This document shows, in pieces, positions 15,215-23,517 of a stretch of DNA of 64,000 nt. The translations under genes were made by a program, and so were the position numbers. The number at the start of each line of letters is the position of its first letter. Position 1 is the stretch's first letter. Location: assembly GCA_017471465.1 (NCBI GenBank), contig JAFUTI010000023.1, forward strand, positions 186,001 to 250,000. Direction: 5' to 3'. The DNA is from Prevotella sp. (GTDB taxonomy: Bacteria > Bacteroidota > Bacteroidia > Bacteroidales > Bacteroidaceae). The notes beneath the pieces are model-generated. The model saw only the letters and a program-made list of their open reading frames with translations, had not been told where the DNA came from and did no database searches.

Positions 15215-17679
15215 TCCTGATAATAGACGCGCTTCACACGGTTCGACACCCCCGTCAACACCTCGTAGGGGATGGTGTCGATGGTGTCGCTCAGCACCGT
15301 GACAGGTAGGTTGTTGCCGAAAATCTCTACCTTGTCGCCCTCGTGGCAGTCGATGTCTGTGACGTCGATCATCGCCACATCCATACAGATATTTCCCACA
15401 TATTCAGCACGCTGTCCGTTTACCATGCAGTAGCCGTGACGGTTGCCGAGGTGGCGGTTCAGCCCGTCGGCATAGCCAATAGGTATGGCGCCTATCACGC
15501 TGTCGCGCTCCAGGACGGTGCGGCGGCTATAGCCCACGGAGTCGCCCGCCTTGACGTGGCGCAGCTGCAGGATGGTGGTCTTCAGCGTACTGACGGTCGA
15601 GAGCATCTCGTTATTGCGGGGATTGACACCGTAGAGACCGAGACCCAGTCGGCACATGTCCATCTGGCGGTCGGGGAAGTGCTCAATGCCGGCGGAGTTG
15701 TCAATATGGCGCAGTATCTTGTGGCTGAAAGCGGCCTGCAGACAGCGGCTGCCCTCGTCGAAGAGCTGGAACTGGCGGGCCGAGAAGTCGTCGAACGTGT
15801 CGCTGTCGCTCCCCACGAAGTGGGAGAACACGGAGCGGGGGATGACGGCCTGCTGATGGCGCAGGCGGTCGATGAGCTCGTCTATCTCGTCGGGATTGAA
15901 TCCCAGCCGGTGCATGCCCGTGTCGAGCTTGATGTGTACAGGCCATCCCGCGATGCCCTCCTTACGTGCCGCCCTGACTAGCGCGTCGAGCAGGCGGAAG
16001 GAGTAGACCTCCGGTTCGAGGTCGTAGTCGAACATCGTCTTGAAGGCCGTCAGTTCCGGGTTCATAATCATGATATTGGCGGTGATGCCGGCACGGCGCA
16101 GCGTCACGCCCTCATCGGCGACAGCCACTGCCAAGTAGTCGACGCGGTGGTCCTGCAGCGTCTTGGCCACTTCGACGGCTCCGGCGCCGTAGGCATCGGC
16201 CTTCACCATGCACACCATCTTCGTGTCAGGCTTCATCAGCGAGCGGTAGTAGTTCAGGTTGTCGACCACGGCACTGAGGTTCACCTCAAGGATGGTCTCG
16301 TGCACCTTCTGCTCCAGCTGCTCCGTGATACGCTCGAAGCCGAAGCGGCGTGCCCCTTTCAGCAGGATGACCTCGTCGTGCAGCTGGTGGAAGGCCGTGC
16401 TGGCCAGGAAGTCGTCGGTAGTGGCGAAAAACGATTTCTCGCCCATGAGGAAGGCTTGCGACTGGGCGGTAATCTCCTCGCCAATGCCGATGAGCTTCTG
16501 GATGCCCCGTTTCTGACAGAGGTCGTTCACCTGCCGGTACAGTTCGTCGGGCTGTTCGCCGCTCTGGTAGATATCGCTCAGGATGAGTGTCTTCCCTCTC
16601 GCATCTCTTCTCTCTCCTCTTCTGTTCATGAAGTCGAGGGCGATGTCGAGCGAGTTGACGTCGTTGTTGTAGGAGTCGTTGATGAGGGTGCAGCCGTGCT
16701 GGCCCTGCTTCACCTCCAGTCGCATGGCGATGGGGTCGAGACGGGGCATCCGCTCGGCCAGCGTCTCAGCCGCCAGTCCCAGGTGGAGGACGGTGGCCGC
16801 ACAGATGATGCTGTCGTCGATGCTGGCATCGTCGGTAAAGGGTATGGTGTAGTCACCCTGCTCACCCTTGTAGACGTAGGTGATGTGGGTCGACTGGTCG
16901 GCTATCGTCTGATCCTTGACGAAGAAGGGGGTCTGACTGTCGCTGCGCGACCACCCTATCTTCTCGCCACGGTACTGCAAGCGGCGTATGCAGCGGCTGA
17001 CGGTGTTGTCGTCCGACGGGTATACCAGCGCCTCGGTGTCGCGCATCAGCTCCAGCTTCTCCAGGCACTTCTCCTCCATCGAGCGGAAGTTCTCCTGATG
17101 GGCACTGCCCAGAGAGGTGAGCACACCCACCGTCGGCTGGATGATGTCGTGCAGCGCCATCATCTCGCCAGGCTGACTGATGCCTGCCTCGAAGATGCCT
17201 ACCTCCGTCTGCTCGTTCAGCAGCCACACGGAGAGCGGCACGCCTATCTGCGAGTTGTAGCTGCGGGGCGAGCGGACAATGCGCTGCGAGGGCAACAGCA
17301 GCTGGTAGAGCCACTCCTTCACCATCGTCTTACCGTTCGACCCCGTGATACCCACCACGGGGATGTTGAACTCGTCGCGATGGCGCTCGGCCAGCCGCTG
17401 CAGGGCCGCCAGCGTGGAGGGCACTTTCAGGAAATTGGCGTCGGCATAGTCGTCGAGCTGCGGTAGGGTCTCCACCACAAACGACCGCACGCCGCGGCGG
17501 TAGAGGTCGGCAATATAGCGGTGACCGTCGTTGCGCTTCGTGCGCAGGGCGAAGAAGAGCGTCTCCTCGGGGAAGCACAGCGAACGACTGTCGGTCAGCA
17601 GCCAGCGCACGTTAGCATCTTGGTCGCCATAGCGGCGAGCACCTATCAGTGTGGTAATCTTTTCAATGGTATATGTCAT
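15211..17679 (-). CDS. murF-alr: Bifunctional MurF ligase / alanine racemase
   Basis: About 822 residues from the ATG at 17679 (MTYTIEKITTLIGARRYG). The N-terminal half is MurF, which adds D-Ala-D-Ala to the UDP-MurNAc-tripeptide, with the ATP loop GITGSNGKTMVKEW near residue 107. The C-terminal half is a PLP alanine racemase beginning near residue 450, with the PLP lysine in MVKADAYGAGAVEVAK. The fusion supplies D-Ala to its own pathway and is common in Bacteroidetes. An insertion-like stretch NRRGERRDARGK in the MurF part is encoded by a CT-rich period-7 array. Nine further upstream residues are possible but would start almost on the promoter. Confidence 0.95.
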   Translation of the reverse strand: MTYTIEKITTLIGARRYGDQDANVRWLLTDSRSLCFPEETLFFALRTKRNDGHRYIADLYRRGVRSFVVETLPQLDDYADANFLKVPSTLAALQRLAERHRDEFNIPVVGITGSNGKTMVKEWLYQLLLPSQRIVRSPRSYNSQIGVPLSVWLLNEQTEVGIFEAGISQPGEMMALHDIIQPTVGVLTSLGSAHQENFRSMEEKCLEKLELMRDTEALVYPSDDNTVSRCIRRLQYRGEKIGWSRSDSQTPFFVKDQTIADQSTHITYVYKGEQGDYTIPFTDDASIDDSIICAATVLHLGLAAETLAERMPRLDPIAMRLEVKQGQHGCTLINDSYNNDVNSLDIALDFMNRRGERRDARGKTLILSDIYQSGEQPDELYRQVNDLCQKRGIQKLIGIGEEITAQSQAFLMGEKSFFATTDDFLASTAFHQLHDEVILLKGARRFGFERITEQLEQKVHETILEVNLSAVVDNLNYYRSLMKPDTKMVCMVKADAYGAGAVEVAKTLQDHRVDYLAVAVADEGVTLRRAGITANIMIMNPELTAFKTMFDYDLEPEVYSFRLLDALVRAARKEGIAGWPVHIKLDTGMHRLGFNPDEIDELIDRLRHQQAVIPRSVFSHFVGSDSDTFDDFSARQFQLFDEGSRCLQAAFSHKILRHIDNSAGIEHFPDRQMDMCRLGLGLYGVNPRNNEMLSTVSTLKTTILQLRHVKAGDSVGYSRRTVLERDSVIGAIPIGYADGLNRHLGNRHGYCMVNGQRAEYVGNICMDVAMIDVTDIDCHEGDKVEIFGNNLPVTVLSDTIDTIPYEVLTGVSNRVKRVYYQD
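16594..16621. repeat. CT-rich period-7 array inside murF-alr
   Basis: Units CCCTCTC, GCATCTC, TTCTCTC, TCCTCTT follow each other in frame. Read on the coding strand they give the basic segment RRGERRDARG between two MurF helices. Similar CT-rich arrays occur at 45834 and 62646. Confidence 0.5.
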
Positions 17680-17703
17680 TGTTCGATTTGTTTTTTGTTG
17701 CTG

Positions 17704-17711
17704 CAAAAGTA
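17704..17711 (-). promoter_or_regulatory. -7 element (TACTTTTG) for murF-alr
   Basis: Minus-strand TACTTTTG lies 24 bases upstream of the ATG at 17679, supporting that start over the one at 17706. Confidence 0.55.
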
Positions 17712-17755
17712 TATAAAAATCATTGAACAGCCAAACATATTCACCGAAAAGTGAT

Positions 17756-17788
17756 AAAAACGCGGAACGGCTGGTTGGCCGTCCCGCG
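17756..17788 (-). terminator. Rho-independent terminator after the small-peptide cassette
   Basis: On the minus strand a stem of CGCGG(G/A)ACGGC paired with GCCGTTCCGCG (one mismatch) around a 6-base loop is followed directly by TTTTTAT. It lies 25 bases past the stop of the 56-residue peptide gene and closes the cassette cluster. Confidence 0.85.
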
Positions 17789-17813
17789 TCTAAAGGTTTC
17801 TGACTGATTCTAA

Positions 17814-17984
17814 TTATTCCTCGTCGTCATCCCACCAGCTGCCGCTACCGCGGGAACCGGACAGGGTACCGCCTCCAGAATATTCTGAGGCTCCACCCAA
17901 GTTGGCATCGGTGGATGCAGCGATCATGGTCATGGTCTGTATCTTCAATACTTTCACTTCAGGGATATTATATATTTTTTTCAT
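17814..17984 (-). CDS. Small peptide A (56 aa), conserved leader and Gly/Ser-Trp-Asp tail
   Basis: Starts MKKIYNIPEVKVLKIQT, then MTMIAASTDANLGGAS, then a Gly/Ser-rich run and the end SWWDDDEE. A strong ribosome site AAGGAGG precedes the ATG by 8 bases, so translation is likely. It begins 20 bases after the stop of the large secreted-protein gene and is followed by a terminator. Its first ~24 residues align with small peptide B at 20293 (MKKIY-IP-EV-I-T-MAST), while the rest differs. There is no standard signal peptide or lipobox. The shape, conserved leader plus variable tail, recalls peptide precursors, but no processing enzyme is nearby. Function unknown. Confidence 0.75.
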   Translation of the reverse strand: MKKIYNIPEVKVLKIQTMTMIAASTDANLGGASEYSGGGTLSGSRGSGSWWDDDEE

Positions 17985-18004
17985 TGTACTGTCCTCCTTT
18001 TTCT

Positions 18005-20148
18005 TTACTTAACAACCTTTTTGCCATTCACGATATACAGGCCCTTCGTGGGCTGGCTGACGCGCTGACCCTTCAGGTTGTAGACCTCATTGTTCACTTT
18101 TCCATTATTCATTAGCAAGGTGCTGATACCCGTTGCCTCGTTGTCGAGGCTGATGTTCAGTGAACGTGCAGAGGCACCTGCTACTTTGAAGTAACCGCGG
18201 AAAGCGGGCAGCGTAGCGGCATTGGTAGTAATCTTCACCAGCGAGCCGTTGTTATAAGCATAGTAGCTGTAAGAGCCATCGCTGGCAGGAATAGTGGTAG
18301 CAGCCAGTGTACCGATGAAGTCGACGCCGCTGACTGTTGTGCCGAGGTCAGCCGGTGTAGCAGCAATACTCTTGCCGGTCTCGCTCAGCGTCAGGCCGGT
18401 AGCTGTGGGCACCACGAGGTAGGCCTTGTTGGCCTCAGGGGCATCTACCGATGTGAAGTGCAGCGTGCTGCCATCGACACTGCTCAACTCGTAGAACGTG
18501 CCCAGCGTAGCGGCCTCAGCAGCTGTCAGTGCGAAGGGCAGGCAGACGGTTGTGGTAGTGCTGGCCGCGAACGCACGGTCGTAGGTGGGTGCTGCAGTAG
18601 CAGTGAAGGCTGCAGGAGCCTTGAAGGGATAGCCGTCGGAGATGGCGAGCTGGGCGCAAGCATCAGAGACGATGATATTAAAAGCGCCTGTCACCATACC
18701 AGTTTCAGCCACGACAAAACAGTTGGGGTTAGTAGGTATTAGCTGGGTTGTTGCAGTGATGCCTGTGGCATCAATGGCTGTGGCATTTGCATCGGCAAGA
18801 GCAGCGATTGCTGCAGAAGAAAGTGGCCCCTTACCAGCAACAGTATAGCTGTAAGGTCTTGACGGATCAACGACAACAATATTTGTAATGTCTAAAGTCT
18901 GACTATATTCAGCTTTCACACCTATCAACTTAGCCTGACCGCCACATGCTGCCTTAATGTCGGATACAGAAATACAGTAATAGTCTCCTTTCTTAACGAG
19001 TTTATGATTAGTATCCTGAACACCACCCCATTGGCCATTCTGCTTCACGCCGTCCTTTGTCAGAATATAGCCATCAGCTGTAGGGGTAAAATCAGACTCC
19101 TTGACCATGAAAAGGCGAGGCTCACCACTTGACACATAAAGTCTCAGCTCACTATAATCAGCAAGGTCAACATACTCATCCTGCGTAGCATTCCCATCGC
19201 CCATTGGGGTTTCAATGCCTGTCCCATAAACCGTAGTAACACTTCCTGTTTTCCACGTTTCATCTTTAAAATACTTACGTTCCAGAGTTCCAACAGCCAC
19301 TTCATTGCCAGGAGTACTGGTTATGACACTTGATGTGATACGAACACCGGTGATAGTCATTGTACCAGCAGTGTTACAATTCCATGCCAGTTTGGTAATT
19401 CTGTTTGCTTGACCTTGATAGCCTGTAAAATCTACGTTGTATTTACTTCCATACCAAGTATTCAAGACACCATTTTCGTCATCAGTAATCTGCAATGTCT
19501 GTACAATATCGTCACCAGAACGGAGCAGTTCTATTTTTGTAACGCTCGAAAAATCCACATCGTCTAATACAATGGAAAAAGTACCATTGCCCGCACTCGT
19601 CATCTCTCCGGTTTGGTCGTTATAAGTCAGATTAACGTCGGCCTCAATCTCTGTAGGGTCTAAAACACAAATACCTGTTTCATCGTAAGATATTGTAGTG
19701 GGCTTCCTCAAATACGGCTTGCTTGTAATTTTTACCGAGCCACTACCCGAAGCACCGCCAAATTTAATGCTGGTAATCTGTGAAAGATCTAAATCCTTGG
19801 TTTCCGTCCTTTCCGATAAAACCAAATTTTTCTCACCTGCGGAATAAAAAGCGATAGTTGCAGTTACTGTGCTGCCTGTCATAAAGCAGACACGGTATGG
19901 TCCATCGACATAGTCACTGGTGGTGAAATGAAGAGACTCATAGTTGGCTAACTGGCCGGCATCAAATGTAAACAAGTCCATTAGGTTTGAATTGCTTTCA
20001 GTCCAGGAGTATACACCTGTCTCTGCGTTCCAAGAACCCTTATCGGCTGGAGTGCCATAAGTGGCATAGAGCTTAGTAGCTTTTACCCCCCCCCCACTGC
20101 GCCGAATAGCAGGGCGAGAGCGAGTAACGATTTTGTAATTTTTCTCAT
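18005..20148 (-). pseudogene. Large secreted protein with G10 tract in the signal-peptide codons; currently out of frame (phase OFF or frameshift)
   Basis: The ATG at 20148 opens MRKITKSLLALALLFGAVGG, then a run of ten G (plus strand C10 at 20086-20095) leads straight to a stop. With 8 or 11 G the frame continues as VKATKLYATYGTPADKG into the long frame that ends at 18005, giving about 713 residues with a signal-peptidase site after VKA. The body is predicted beta-rich and unlike known enzymes; the C-terminus is YNLKGQRVSQPTKGLYIVNG then KKVVK, a likely surface-sorting tail. The paralogue at 20475 has G8 at the same position and is in frame. An internal ATG at 19981 lacks a signal peptide. 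Slippage-driven ON/OFF switching or a homopolymer sequencing error are the two explanations. Confidence 0.8.
20086..20095 (-). repeat. Poly-G tract of 10 in the signal-peptide region
   Basis: Ten consecutive G on the coding strand, located after codon 18. Lengths of 8 or 11 would put the gene in frame; 9 and 10 give early stops. Tracts of this length are prone to slipped-strand errors during replication. Confidence 0.9.
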
Positions 20149-20191
20149 TGTGATAAATAGTTTTAAATTTTGTTAGTGATTATCTTTGGTG

Positions 20192-20199
20192 CAAAGGTA
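20192..20199 (-). promoter_or_regulatory. -7 element (TACCTTTG) for the G10 secreted-protein gene
   Basis: Minus-strand TACCTTTG lies 43 bases upstream of the ATG at 20148. A TTTG lies 17 bases further upstream, slightly closer than the usual 19-20. The element indicates that the second cassette has its own promoter in addition to read-through. Confidence 0.6.
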
Positions 20200-20235
20200 G
20201 GTACAAACCATTAAAACAAAGAATCGAAATATCTC

Positions 20236-20269
20236 ATATCGCCACCCCATCAGCGTGGAGTGGCGATAT
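20236..20269 (-). terminator. Hairpin after small peptide B
   Basis: ATATCGCCAC pairs perfectly with GTGGCGATAT around a 14-base loop that can itself pair partly (CCCAT...GTGGA). It lies between the stop of peptide B and the promoter of the next cassette. The following minus-strand bases are only moderately T-rich. Confidence 0.6.
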
Positions 20270-20292
20270 TACTATCTGTTAGGCGACTTTAA

Positions 20293-20457
20293 TTACAAGC
20301 CGAAACCGTCGATGCCAAAGTTAAACTCACGGCTGAGGATATCTTCAGAATCTGTAATCTCCGGTGCGTTATTCACGTCCATCGTGCTGGCCATAATCAG
20401 CTGATGGGTCTTAATCTCTACAACCTCTGTTGCGGGGATAATATATATCTTTTTCAT
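20293..20457 (-). CDS. Small peptide B (54 aa), conserved leader and acidic/Phe-Gly tail
   Basis: Starts MKKIYIIPATEVVEIKTHQL, then IMASTMDVNNAPEITDSE, ending DILSREFNFGIDGFGL. A GGAG lies 10 bases before the ATG. It begins 17 bases after the stop of the 557-residue secreted protein, the same arrangement as peptide A after its large partner. The leader shares MKKIY, IP, EV, the spacing to a central Thr, and an AST motif at the end with peptide A. The tail is different and has no tryptophan. No lipobox, no clear membrane helix. Function unknown; candidate secreted or processed peptide. Confidence 0.75.
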   Translation of the reverse strand: MKKIYIIPATEVVEIKTHQLIMASTMDVNNAPEITDSEDILSREFNFGIDGFGL

Positions 20458-20474
20458 ATTGCTGTACTCCATGA

Positions 20475-22148
20475 TTATTTGATTACCACTTTCTTACCAT
20501 TTACAATGTACAGGCCCTTTGTGGGCTGGCTGACGCGCTGGCCCTTCAGGTTGAAGACCTCATTGTTCACTTTTCCATTATTCATTAGCGAAGTGCTGAT
20601 GCCCGTTGCCTCGTCAGCAAAGCCAATGAAGTCGCGAGCGGAAGCAGGTATTACCAGATAAGCCTTACCAGCAGGGACTTTCACACCATCAGCAAGCTTA
20701 TAGAAGCCAACACCGTTTGTACCGTTAGCCAGCACGTAGATGGTGCCGTCACCCTCAACAGTGCCGTTAGAAACCTGCAAATCAGTATCAATGCCATCAG
20801 CAGCAACATCAAAGGTGGGTGCATAGCTTCCAGCGGCTGCGGCCTCAACGACAACACCCTTGCCAGCGGGAACATTAGTAACCTCAGTAAGCGTCACCTT
20901 GCCAGCAGAATACTTAGCAGCATAAGCAGTAACACCATTCAGCTTAGCATTTTTATACAAGCTACCGAAGGTTGCGAACTTTGCATCACCAACAGCTATA
21001 GTGCGATAGAGGAGCATATCGGTAACAGTAACATTAGAATAGTTGGCACCCTTGATGCAATTCAGTCTTGCAAGGCCATCCCAATCGGCAGCAATTGCCT
21101 TGATATCTAACGTGAATTTATTTTCATCAATTGTCTGATATTTCTCTGTTGCCCAAGTGTTACTGTTATTCGGATTAATATCAATCATCTCAGAACTGGC
21201 CAAGTCTGCACCAATCTGACCACTGGACGTCTTACGATTCATACAATAACGGGGTTTACCAGCAGAAGTAAGTACAATAAACTGGTCAAATTCATTCAGT
21301 TCGGCATAGGTGTTCATATCAACTCCACTTGTTCCATAAGGAAGACCTGTGCTTGCATTAAGGACATAATCTACATTATTATTAGCCATTCCTTTCGTCA
21401 GTTTGGTATAGCCATCCTGATATACAAAGCCATTAATAGCATCAGTTATTGCTGTTCCTGCATTAGAAAGCTTGGTTTCATCTGTTTCAGGTGATGATTT
21501 TAGAATTTCAGCCTGAGCAGCTGTAATGGCGTCTGTTAAAACCTGGAAGCTCGCAGCCGTTTTAGCAAAAGAATTTTGAGCATTACCTAAATCAATAACA
21601 ATTTGCAAATTTGCTTTGGGCACTGCCAGAGGATCGGTAGGTTCAATGACATACATCTTGGAGAATTGGAAATAAGCAACATCAGTCGCCGAAGATGTCC
21701 ATGGACCCTTTGCACCTTGTAGCCTGGCTCCTGTTGGAATTTTCACACAGTATGTGCCATTTCCTGTTACATTTGAACTAGCTGACCAATCAGAAACAGA
21801 TTCTTTTCCTTCTACTGGTTTAATATACCAATCTTTACGAGCATTTGCTGTCGGATCCCAAAAGAAGATGCGAACTGGATGTGCTGTAGCAAAATTAGTC
21901 ACCTCAAAATAGATGTAGTCATACTTATTTACATTGGCATTAGTAGTCTGAGAACTTGCATCCGATCCAAAAATGGTAACATCTTTAACGTCAATTGGAT
22001 AAGTAGCAGGAATAGAAGCAACCCAAGCTTCTGTTGTACCATTAGCAGCTTCCAGATCCTTCAGATCTGTTTCTGTCTGTGCTTTTGCCCCCCCCACTAC
22101 GCCGAATAACAGGGCAAGAGCAAGTAATGATTTAGTAATTTTTCCCAT
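20475..22148 (-). CDS. Large secreted protein with G8 tract in the signal-peptide codons (in frame)
   Basis: 557 residues. Signal peptide MGKITKSLLALALLFGVVGG then AKA|QTETD; its codons include eight G in a row (plus strand C8 at 22088-22095). The mature protein has two beta-rich stretches around a helical segment (about 190-250) and ends with FNLKGQRVSQPTKGLYIVNG then KKVVIK, the tail shared with three other secreted proteins here. No catalytic motif is recognised. It is the paralogue of the out-of-frame gene downstream: both ends are nearly the same while the middles differ. The length of the G tract predicts that +1 or -1 slippage would silence it. Likely surface-exposed or released; role unknown. 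Confidence 0.85.
   Translation of the reverse strand: MGKITKSLLALALLFGVVGGAKAQTETDLKDLEAANGTTEAWVASIPATYPIDVKDVTIFGSDASSQTTNANVNKYDYIYFEVTNFATAHPVRIFFWDPTANARKDWYIKPVEGKESVSDWSASSNVTGNGTYCVKIPTGARLQGAKGPWTSSATDVAYFQFSKMYVIEPTDPLAVPKANLQIVIDLGNAQNSFAKTAASFQVLTDAITAAQAEILKSSPETDETKLSNAGTAITDAINGFVYQDGYTKLTKGMANNNVDYVLNASTGLPYGTSGVDMNTYAELNEFDQFIVLTSAGKPRYCMNRKTSSGQIGADLASSEMIDINPNNSNTWATEKYQTIDENKFTLDIKAIAADWDGLARLNCIKGANYSNVTVTDMLLYRTIAVGDAKFATFGSLYKNAKLNGVTAYAAKYSAGKVTLTEVTNVPAGKGVVVEAAAAGSYAPTFDVAADGIDTDLQVSNGTVEGDGTIYVLANGTNGVGFYKLADGVKVPAGKAYLVIPASARDFIGFADEATGISTSLMNNGKVNNEVFNLKGQRVSQPTKGLYIVNGKKVVIK
22088..22095 (-). repeat. Poly-G tract of 8 in the signal-peptide region
   Basis: Eight G on the coding strand at the same codon position as the G10 tract of the paralogue. 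This length keeps the reading frame open. Confidence 0.9.
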
Positions 22149-22187
22149 TGTGATAATAGTTTTAGATTAATAAAATGAAAGTGGGTG

Positions 22188-22195
22188 CAAAGGTA
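22188..22195 (-). promoter_or_regulatory. -7 element (TACCTTTG) for the G8 secreted-protein gene
   Basis: Minus-strand TACCTTTG followed by GCACCC, 39 bases before the ATG at 22148. The leader after it is similar to the leader of the paralogue downstream. Confidence 0.6.
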
Positions 22196-22288
22196 AATAG
22201 AAAAAAATGTCACAGCAAATCGTAGTGTCTCGTTTGTTTTTCTATTTGTTTCAAAGCAAAAAAACAAATCTTTTTCTTGTATTTCGCA

Positions 22289-22647
22289 ACATAACCCACA
22301 CCTCTTACACCTGGCACTTAACTTGCTGAGTATCAATACCGATTATGAGCCTGGAGGTCGCACCAGAGGTGACACCAGAGGTCGCACCACTAAGTTTTTA
22401 CTACCGCAGATTTCACTGATTTCACAGATTTTGGCTGCACATGGTTGGTATGTGTCTTCGCGGCGGGAAATTTTTGTCTCGCGGCGTAACAGAAAATTGT
22501 CGCGCCGCCACATTTCAGAAAAACGGAAGCGATTAGGTGCGACCTTAGGTGTCACCTCTGGTGCGACCTTAGGTGCGACCTACTCAGACAAAAACAGCCC
22601 TGATACTCAGTGGGTTAAGTGCCAGGTGTAAGAGGTGCGGGTTATGT
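22289..22647. repeat. Inverted-repeat element 1 (359 bp, 47-bp terminal arms)
   Basis: The arms 22289-22335 and 22601-22647 are inverted copies with 4 mismatches in 47; both contain CACCTCTTACACCTGGCACT. Inside the arms lie short blocks of GTCGCACC and GACACC near the left and their complements (GGTGCGACC, GGTGTCACC) near the right, so the whole unit can fold into a long stem. The centre holds unrelated AT-rich and GCGGCG-containing sequence. It fills the gap after the GSCFA gene, ending 3 bases from that gene's stop. No transposase is inside. A second full copy is at 36159 and a single arm at 32219. Confidence 0.85.
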
Positions 22648-22649
22648 AG

Positions 22650-23489
22650 CTATTCTACCTGAAAACCGGGATACTTACTGGCCAGCGCGGCCAGGCGCTC
22701 CCCAGTCTGCTGCTTAAAGGCTTGGTAGTCGGCGCTGTCGGGGTTGTAGGGACGGTGACCAAGGGCTGCCTTCAGGGGAGCCCACTCGCGGAGGAACTGG
22801 CGGGCGGCGTCGCTCAGACAGGTCTCGGTGAGCCGCTGCCAGATATACGCTACGGCCTGCGACGACGGGTGGAGCATGTCGTCGGCATAGAAGCGGTAGT
22901 CGCGCAGCTCGTCCATCAGCAGCTCGTAGGCGGGGAAATAGGAAAGGTGAGAAGATGAAGAGGTGAAGGAGTGAAGGAGGTGGTCGATGGCCAGCAGGAG
23001 TGTGGCCTTCGAGAGCTGACTGCCATGATAGCCATACTTGCGGTAGCGGATGGGGCTGACGGTGAGGACGACCTGCACGTCGGGACGGTAGCGACGGAGC
23101 AGGTCGACACACTGGCGGAGGTAGTCGGCACACTCATCGACGCTGAGCTGCTCCTCCTGGAAGAGGGCAGCCGGGCGCTTCTGGCAGTTGTCGACAATCT
23201 CGCCCGTCTCGCGGAGACGGTAGACGTGGTTGGTGCCGAGGGTGAGGAAGACGACACGCGGGAGTTCTCCCCCTGCCTCCGCGCGAAGGGGCAGCCAGCG
23301 CTCCAGGGCATGCAGCACCGAGGCGGGGTTGTACATCGTGCCGTAGGGGTTGACGGTGGCCCGGAACTTGTTTTCAACGAAGCGCCGGCCGATGCTGTCG
23401 GCGAAGCACGAGCCCACGAAGAGCATCTCTTCGCACGGCTCAATCCGAAAGTCCGGTTGCGGAATATCAACAACAGTCCTGAACTCCAT
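22650..23489 (-). CDS. GSCFA-domain protein
   Basis: 279 residues. The N-terminus contains EMLFVGSCFADSIGRRFVEN, the defining motif of the GSCFA family, followed by ATVNPYGTMYNPASVLHALE and VFLTLGTNHVYR. The fold resembles SGNH/GDSL hydrolases, but the biochemical role is not established. It starts 20 bases after the fkp stop codon on the same strand, so it is probably co-transcribed with fucose salvage. The stretch HSFTSSSSHLSYF is encoded by a period-8 repeat and looks like an insertion in a loop. Confidence 0.9.
   Translation of the reverse strand: MEFRTVVDIPQPDFRIEPCEEMLFVGSCFADSIGRRFVENKFRATVNPYGTMYNPASVLHALERWLPLRAEAGGELPRVVFLTLGTNHVYRLRETGEIVDNCQKRPAALFQEEQLSVDECADYLRQCVDLLRRYRPDVQVVLTVSPIRYRKYGYHGSQLSKATLLLAIDHLLHSFTSSSSHLSYFPAYELLMDELRDYRFYADDMLHPSSQAVAYIWQRLTETCLSDAARQFLREWAPLKAALGHRPYNPDSADYQAFKQQTGERLAALASKYPGFQVE
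22937..22983. repeat. Period-8 array inside the GSCFA gene
   Basis: GTGAAGGA occurs twice in direct succession (22963-22978) with two degenerate copies to the left. It encodes the Ser-rich stretch SFTSSSSHLS. It resembles the 7-base arrays but with a period of 8. Confidence 0.45.
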
Positions 23490-23517
23490 AACTCCTGATT
23501 CTTAACTCTTAGCTTCT
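23490..23517. repeat. Period-7 array across the fkp stop codon
   Basis: AACTCCT, GATTCTT, AACTCTT, AGCTTCT occupy the gap between fkp and the GSCFA gene; the fkp stop (23509-23511) is inside the array. Confidence 0.5.

Noticed and set aside
16147-17466. 439-codon open frame antisense to murF-alr
   Set aside because: Shadow of a well-supported essential gene in GC-rich sequence; no recognisable protein features.
22323-22631. Open frames inside inverted-repeat element 1 (both strands), with repeats such as GATLGVTSGATLG
   Set aside because: They come from the GGTGCGACC-type blocks of the palindrome; element 2 codes something different at the same place, so they are not conserved proteins.
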